From Streptosporangium roseum DSM 43021 (GTDB lineage: Bacteria; Actinomycetota; Actinomycetes; Streptosporangiales; Streptosporangiaceae), in NCBI RefSeq assembly GCF_000024865.1, contig NC_013595.1, positions 3,410,001 through 3,474,000 on the forward strand: DNA of 64,000 nucleotides, in the 5' to 3' direction. Each line of letters opens with the position of its first letter. Position 1 is the first letter of the stretch. The notes beneath the pieces were generated by a model. It ran no database searches and was not told the origin of the DNA. It worked only from the letters and a program-made list of their open reading frames with translations. The translations under genes were made by a program, and so were the position numbers. Of this stretch, positions 60,294-64,000 are shown one piece after another.

Positions 60294-60392
60294 GACGGCA
60301 ATGATCCCTTCCGCGGCCATGGAGGTCGACGGGTTTTAGCGGGGGCCGGGCCGATGGGCGGCCGGGAGGTCCCGCGGGGGGGCGGGCGGGTT

Positions 60393-61121
60393 TCAGGGCC
60401 GGGGCGCGGGGCCGCGGACCGCCGGCGGCTTCTGGGTCACGGTCCTGCGGCGGCGGGTGTGGGTCACCTTGACCGGGTCGATGTCGGCGGTCCAGCGTTC
60501 GGCCAGCGCCAGGGTCGGCTCGCGGCCGTCGGCGACGTGGCGGAACGCGCAGGCGGCGGCCCGGTCGGCGTCGCCGCCGGCGATCGCCGCGTAGAGCTCC
60601 TCGTGCTCGGCGCACTGCCGGGCGGGGTCACGGTCGGAGGTGAGCCGGAACAGCCGCCTGAGCCGGGCGTCGAGCGGCTGCATCAGCGTGCCGAGCAGCG
60701 CGTTGCCGGAGACCCGCACGATCTCGGAGTGGAACTCGGCGTTGGCCGCCACGGTCTCCCGCCGGTCGTCCCGCCGTACGGCGGCGCGGGCGCGTTCGAG
60801 GCAGGCGTGCAGCCGCGCCAGGCCGTCGGCGCCGGCCCGCTCGGCGGCCAGCCGCGCGGCGAGCACCTCCAGGCTCTCGCGCACGTCGAACAGGTCGCGC
60901 ACGTCGGCCGGGGTGAACGGGCTGACCAGCGCGCCCCGGTTGGGCACGATCACCACCAGGCCCTCGGCGGACAGCAGGCGCAGCGCCTCGCGGAGCGGGA
61001 TGCGGGAGACGTCGAGCTCGGCGGCGAGGTCGCGCTCCACCAGCCGCTCGCCCGGCCGCAGCTCCACTTCGACGATGCGCCGCTTGAGCGTCTCGTAGAC
61101 CCGGTCGCGCAACGCGCTCAC
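60393..61121 (-). CDS. GntR-family (FadR/FCD type) regulator
   Basis: 242 residues. Winged helix at about 5-70: VYETLKRRIVEVELRPGERL, VERDLAAELDVSRIPLREAL, RLLSAEGLVVIVPNRGALV. The C-terminal FCD domain is helical with the metal-site pattern D/N...H...H: DVRESLEVLAARLAAE, NAEFHSEIVRVSGN, and AEHEELYAAIAGGD. Divergent from the amidohydrolase gene with a near-perfect GntR operator between them, so it probably represses that gene and itself. Confidence 0.9.
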   Translation of the reverse strand: MSALRDRVYETLKRRIVEVELRPGERLVERDLAAELDVSRIPLREALRLLSAEGLVVIVPNRGALVSPFTPADVRDLFDVRESLEVLAARLAAERAGADGLARLHACLERARAAVRRDDRRETVAANAEFHSEIVRVSGNALLGTLMQPLDARLRRLFRLTSDRDPARQCAEHEELYAAIAGGDADRAAACAFRHVADGREPTLALAERWTADIDPVKVTHTRRRRTVTQKPPAVRGPAPRP

Positions 61122-61159
61122 CTTCCACCCCTCTCATCAGGGGTCAGCCTAACTTGCCC

Positions 61160-61181
61160 GGTTAGCGGTATACCACTAACC
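61160..61181. promoter_or_regulatory. GntR operator
   Basis: A 22-bp dyad with outer arms GGTTAG and CTAACC around the core GGTATACC; 20 of 22 positions are symmetric. FadR-type GntR proteins bind sites of this T-G-G-T-n-n-A-C-C-A kind. It lies between the divergent regulator and amidohydrolase starts. Confidence 0.75.
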
Positions 61182-61231
61182 TCGGCGGCGTCACCGTGGA
61201 GCGGTGTCACCGCGGACGGAAAGGGAAGACG

Positions 61232-62413
61232 TTGACCGAGCTGCTGCTGCGCGACGCCCGGATCTGGGGCCACGAGGGCGCCGCCGACCTGCTGATCAGG
61301 GACGGCCGGATCGCCGAGATCCGGCGGGCCGGTCAGGACGGCGTCGGGGACGGCGCGGAGGACCTGGGCGGCCGGCTCGTGCTCCCCGGCCTCGTCGACG
61401 GCCACGCCCACCTGGACAAGACGCTGTGGGGCGGCCCTTGGGTGCCGCACGACGCGGCTCCCGGCCTGATGAGCAAGATCCGCAACGGCCAGGAGCGGCG
61501 GCCGGAGTTCGGCGTCCCCAACGCCGACTTCGTGACCGCGCTGCTGGAGAACATGATCGTCTGCGGCACCACGCACGTCCGGTCGCACGTGGACGTCGAC
61601 CCGCTGGTGGGCCTGGGCTCGGTCGAGGCGGTCCGCGAGGCCGTCGAGCGGCACGACGGCCGGATCTCCGCCGAGCTCGTCGCCTTCCCGCAGGCCGGCA
61701 TGCTGATCAGCCCCGGCACCGAGGCGCTGCTGGAGGAGGCGCTCAAGGCCGGGGTCGAGTCGATCGGCGGGCTCGACCCCGCGGGGGTGGACCGGGACGC
61801 GGTCAGGCACCTGGACGCGGTGTTCGCCCTGGCGGAGCGGTACGGCGCGGGCGTGGACATCCACCTGCACGACGGCGGCACGCTCGGCGCCTGGCAGTTC
61901 GAGCTCATCATCGAGCGGACCAAGGTCCTCGGGCTGGGCGGCAAGGTCACCGTCAGCCACGCCTTCGCGCTCGCCGACGCCGACCCCGCCACCCGGGACA
62001 GGCTGATCTCCGGCCTGGCCGAGGCCCGGATCGCCCTCGCCTCGGTCGCCCCGAACCGGGGCCTGCTGCCGCTCCGCCTGCTCGGCGAGGCCGGGGTCCC
62101 CGTGACGCTGGGCAACGACGGCGTCCGCGACCTGTGGAGCCCGTTCGGCACCGGGGACATGCTGGAGCGCGCCCTGTTCCAGGCCAAGGGCACCGGGTCG
62201 CGCGACGAGGACATCGAGCTGGCCCTGGACGCCGCGACCTACGGCGGAGCCCGCGCCCTCGGCCTCCGGGACTACGGCCTGTCCGTCGGCGACCACGCCG
62301 ACCTGGTGGTGGTCGACGCCCGCAACGCGGCCGAGGCCGTGTGCGTGCGCCCGCGCCGGTCCCTGGTCGTCAAGTCCGGCCGGATCGTCGCCCGCGACGG
62401 CGTTCTCGCCTGA
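61232..62413 (+). CDS. amidohydrolase, cytosine-deaminase-like
   Basis: 393 residues. Metal-site motifs of the amidohydrolase superfamily: GLVDGHAHLDKTLWGG (H-x-H), THVRSHVDVDP, VDIHLHDGGTLGAWQFELI, VSHAFALAD and the final Asp in LGNDGVRDLWSPFG. The HxHLDKT form and late N-D-G-V-R-D are shared with cytosine deaminases and triazine-type hydrolases, which deaminate or open N-heterocycles; the substrate is not certain. Start TTG 61232 is supported by GGGAAGA 5-6 bases upstream; a GTG at 61196 is the alternative. Probably induced through the divergent GntR protein. Confidence 0.85.
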   Translation: MTELLLRDARIWGHEGAADLLIRDGRIAEIRRAGQDGVGDGAEDLGGRLVLPGLVDGHAHLDKTLWGGPWVPHDAAPGLMSKIRNGQERRPEFGVPNADFVTALLENMIVCGTTHVRSHVDVDPLVGLGSVEAVREAVERHDGRISAELVAFPQAGMLISPGTEALLEEALKAGVESIGGLDPAGVDRDAVRHLDAVFALAERYGAGVDIHLHDGGTLGAWQFELIIERTKVLGLGGKVTVSHAFALADADPATRDRLISGLAEARIALASVAPNRGLLPLRLLGEAGVPVTLGNDGVRDLWSPFGTGDMLERALFQAKGTGSRDEDIELALDAATYGGARALGLRDYGLSVGDHADLVVVDARNAAEAVCVRPRRSLVVKSGRIVARDGVLA

Positions 62414-62431
62414 CAGGTCCCCTCTCCGCGT

Positions 62432-62538
62432 CGGCCGTCCGGGGTCCGGATCGATCCGTGCCGGCCGTCCGGGGTCCGTGCCGGCCGTCCGGGGTCCGTG
62501 CCGGCCGTCCGGGGTCCGTGCCGGCCGTCCGGGGTCCG
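62432..62538. repeat. 20-bp tandem repeat, about four units plus a partial
   Basis: CCGGCCGTCCGGGGTCCGTG starts at 62461, 62481, 62501 and 62521 (the last unit matches for 18 bases). A partial copy lies at 62432-62448 and a decayed one near 62557. Each unit contains the dyad GGCCGTCCGG. It fills the gap between the convergent amidohydrolase and kinase genes. Confidence 0.92.
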
Positions 62539-62578
62539 GGGTCCGGGCCGGTCCGCGCCGGCCGTCCCGGGGTCCGGG

Positions 62579-64000
62579 TCAGCGCCTGGTGAGGGCGCCG
62601 GTCTCCGTCACCAGGCCGGGGCCCGGAACGTCCCTCCAGGTGTAGGTGAGGGTGTCGCCCTTCCTCTCCAGCCAGACGGTGCCGGCGACGCAGCCGGTGC
62701 CGGCGCCGAGGGCGAAGGTCAGCTTGCCGGCCGAGACCCCGGTCAGGGAGATCCGTCCTTTGCAGCCGTTGACCGGCTCAGCCCAGGTCGCGCCGTCGTC
62801 GCCCGCCTTCAGCTCGACCTCGATCCTCTTCTCGCCGGGGGAGAACGGGTTGGTGGAGGTGATGCCGTCCCCGGCCCACCTGCCCGCGAAGGAGACGGGC
62901 ACCTTTCGCCCGTCCCCGGCGGCGGGCGGGCGGGAGGTGCTCGCCTCGCCCGGTTCCGGTGCGGCGGTGGCGCTCGGGGAGCCCGTGGCCGGGGCGGGCG
63001 AGGACGGGGGAGCGGGGCTCCGCGTGGCCGTGTTCCGGTCGGTCGTGTCCGGGCGGTCGCCGAGGACGAACCGGCCGGCGACTCCGGCGGCGATCACGAG
63101 CGACACCGCCGCGAGGAGCACGCCGGCGGCGATCCCGCGGCGGCGCCGTCCGGAGGCCCGCGTGGCCAGGGCGGGCCGCCCGGGATCCGTCACGCCGGCG
63201 TCGGCGGCGATCAGGCTGCCGGCCCTGGCCAGGTCCTCGGTGGAAGGCCGCCCGCGGGCGCCCGGGTCCACCAGGCGGATCATCAGGTCGCGGGCCGCCG
63301 GCCGGCCGGCGGGATCCTTGTCCAGGCAGGAGGCGATCAGTCCGGTGAGACCGGCGGGCAGGGCCGACAGGTCCGGCCGGTGGTGCAGGATGCGGTTCAG
63401 CACGGCGGGCAGGGTGTCGGCCCCGAACGGCGACCGGCCGCTCGCCGCGCACAGCATGGTGGCCGCCCAGGCGAACACGTCGGAGGCGGCCGAGGCGGGG
63501 GAGCCGGCGATCTGCTCGGGGGCCAGGTAGGCGGGGGTGCCGATCAGGCCGGAGGTCGTCGTGGCGGCGCTGTCCGCCCTGGCGATGCCGAAGTCGACCA
63601 CGCGGGGACCGTCCGGGCCGAGCAGGACGTTGGCGGGTTTGAAATCGCGGTGCACGACACCGGCCGCGTGGATCGCCGCCAGGGCGGTGGCCGTGCCGAC
63701 CACCAGGCGCTCCAGCTCCCCGCCCCGCAGCGGCCCGCGCTCGCGGATCCGCTGCTCCAGCGAGGGCCCGTCCACATACTCGCTCACCACGTAGGGCCGG
63801 GGCCCGTCCACCGAGGCGGCCAGCACGCGCGCCGTGCAGAAGGGCGCGACGCTCTCCAGGGCCGCGAGCTCGCGCGACAGCCGCATCCGCGTCTCCGGGT
63901 CGCCGCGGAACAGCGACTTGACCGCGACCGGCTCGCCGTCGGGCGCGTACGCGAGGTAGACGACGCCCTGACCGCCCTCCCCGAGCCTTCCTGCCAGCCG
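62579..64000 (-). CDS. transmembrane Ser/Thr protein kinase, N-terminus cut off
   Basis: At least 473 residues; the frame is open to the window end. Kinase motifs: glycine loop LGEGGQGVVYLAYAPDGEPV, AVKSL (Lys), VVHRDFKPANVLL (catalytic loop), VVDFGIARA (DFG) and IGTPAYLAPEQIAG (activation end). Catalytic residues are intact. A membrane helix follows (GIAAGVLLAAVSLVIAAGVA), then a Thr/Ser/Pro linker and an extracytoplasmic beta domain of about 110 residues (VPVSFAGRWAGDGITSTNPF ... TYTWRDVPG). There are no PASTA repeats. It probably signals from the envelope to the cytoplasm. Only a few residues of the kinase N-terminus are missing. Confidence 0.92.
   Translation of the reverse strand, partial: RLAGRLGEGGQGVVYLAYAPDGEPVAVKSLFRGDPETRMRLSRELAALESVAPFCTARVLAASVDGPRPYVVSEYVDGPSLEQRIRERGPLRGGELERLVVGTATALAAIHAAGVVHRDFKPANVLLGPDGPRVVDFGIARADSAATTTSGLIGTPAYLAPEQIAGSPASAASDVFAWAATMLCAASGRSPFGADTLPAVLNRILHHRPDLSALPAGLTGLIASCLDKDPAGRPAARDLMIRLVDPGARGRPSTEDLARAGSLIAADAGVTDPGRPALATRASGRRRRGIAAGVLLAAVSLVIAAGVAGRFVLGDRPDTTDRNTATRSPAPPSSPAPATGSPSATAAPEPGEASTSRPPAAGDGRKVPVSFAGRWAGDGITSTNPFSPGEKRIEVELKAGDDGATWAEPVNGCKGRISLTGVSAGKLTFALGAGTGCVAGTVWLERKGDTLTYTWRDVPGPGLVTETGALTRR

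Overview
The window is about 70% G+C with strongly G/C-biased third codon positions, GTG/TTG starts and many actinobacterial families (DUF1206, DUF4190 with an MmpS-like tail, DUF4232, DUF5925-AAA, DUF6493, PASTA-less Ser/Thr kinase, paired permease/lipoprotein peptide importers). It looks like chromosome of a filamentous actinomycete, most likely Streptosporangiales (inference, not proven). No rRNA, tRNA, CRISPR array or intact insertion sequence was seen.

Layout. 1-5 kb: a GlxA-type AraC regulator cut by the window edge, an RDD membrane protein, TrmO, a SnoaL-like protein, a DUF4190 protein, two doubtful small genes and a TetR remnant. 5.5-9.1 kb: a 1,213-residue secreted multidomain enzyme that I read as a GH87-type alpha-1,3-glucanase. 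9.5-18.7 kb: FabG-like reductase, AraC regulator facing a PatB-like aminotransferase, MFS exporter, pyruvyl transferase, exopolyphosphatase-like protein, DUF1206 protein, RsbW-like kinase. 18.9-23.5 kb: LuxR regulator divergent from a peptide importer with no ATPases. 23.6-30.1 kb: LLM oxidoreductase, MFS exporter with divergent double-MarR regulator and palindromic operator, DUF1269 protein, P450 with TetR regulator. 30.7-35.9 kb: TetR plus three peptidases (C39, S9, M20) on one strand.

37.3-48.2 kb is the most coherent unit: one long operon with dipeptidase (M19), lipoprotein, two permeases, creatinase-like M24 protein, alpha/beta hydrolase, two ATPases, a second M19 gene and a GntR/HutC regulator, mostly joined by 4-bp or longer overlaps. 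The two M19 genes share a 461-bp tract without a single difference, with more T-ending codons than its flanks, which points to gene conversion. Both carry H-x-H where M19 enzymes normally have H-x-D, and the M24 protein has lost acidic metal ligands. I infer uptake and hydrolysis of an unusual dipeptide or pseudopeptide.

49-64 kb: a serine hydrolase with a palindromic promoter, a SWIM zinc-finger/DUF6493 pair, a DUF4232 lipoprotein, a DUF4062-NACHT-repeat protein resembling bacterial NLR-like immune proteins, a DUF5925 AAA+ ATPase, a GntR regulator with a clear operator facing an amidohydrolase, and a Ser/Thr kinase running off the end. Short tandem repeats (14, 16, 20 and 30 bp periods) sit in several intergenic gaps, and long hairpins mark several gene ends.
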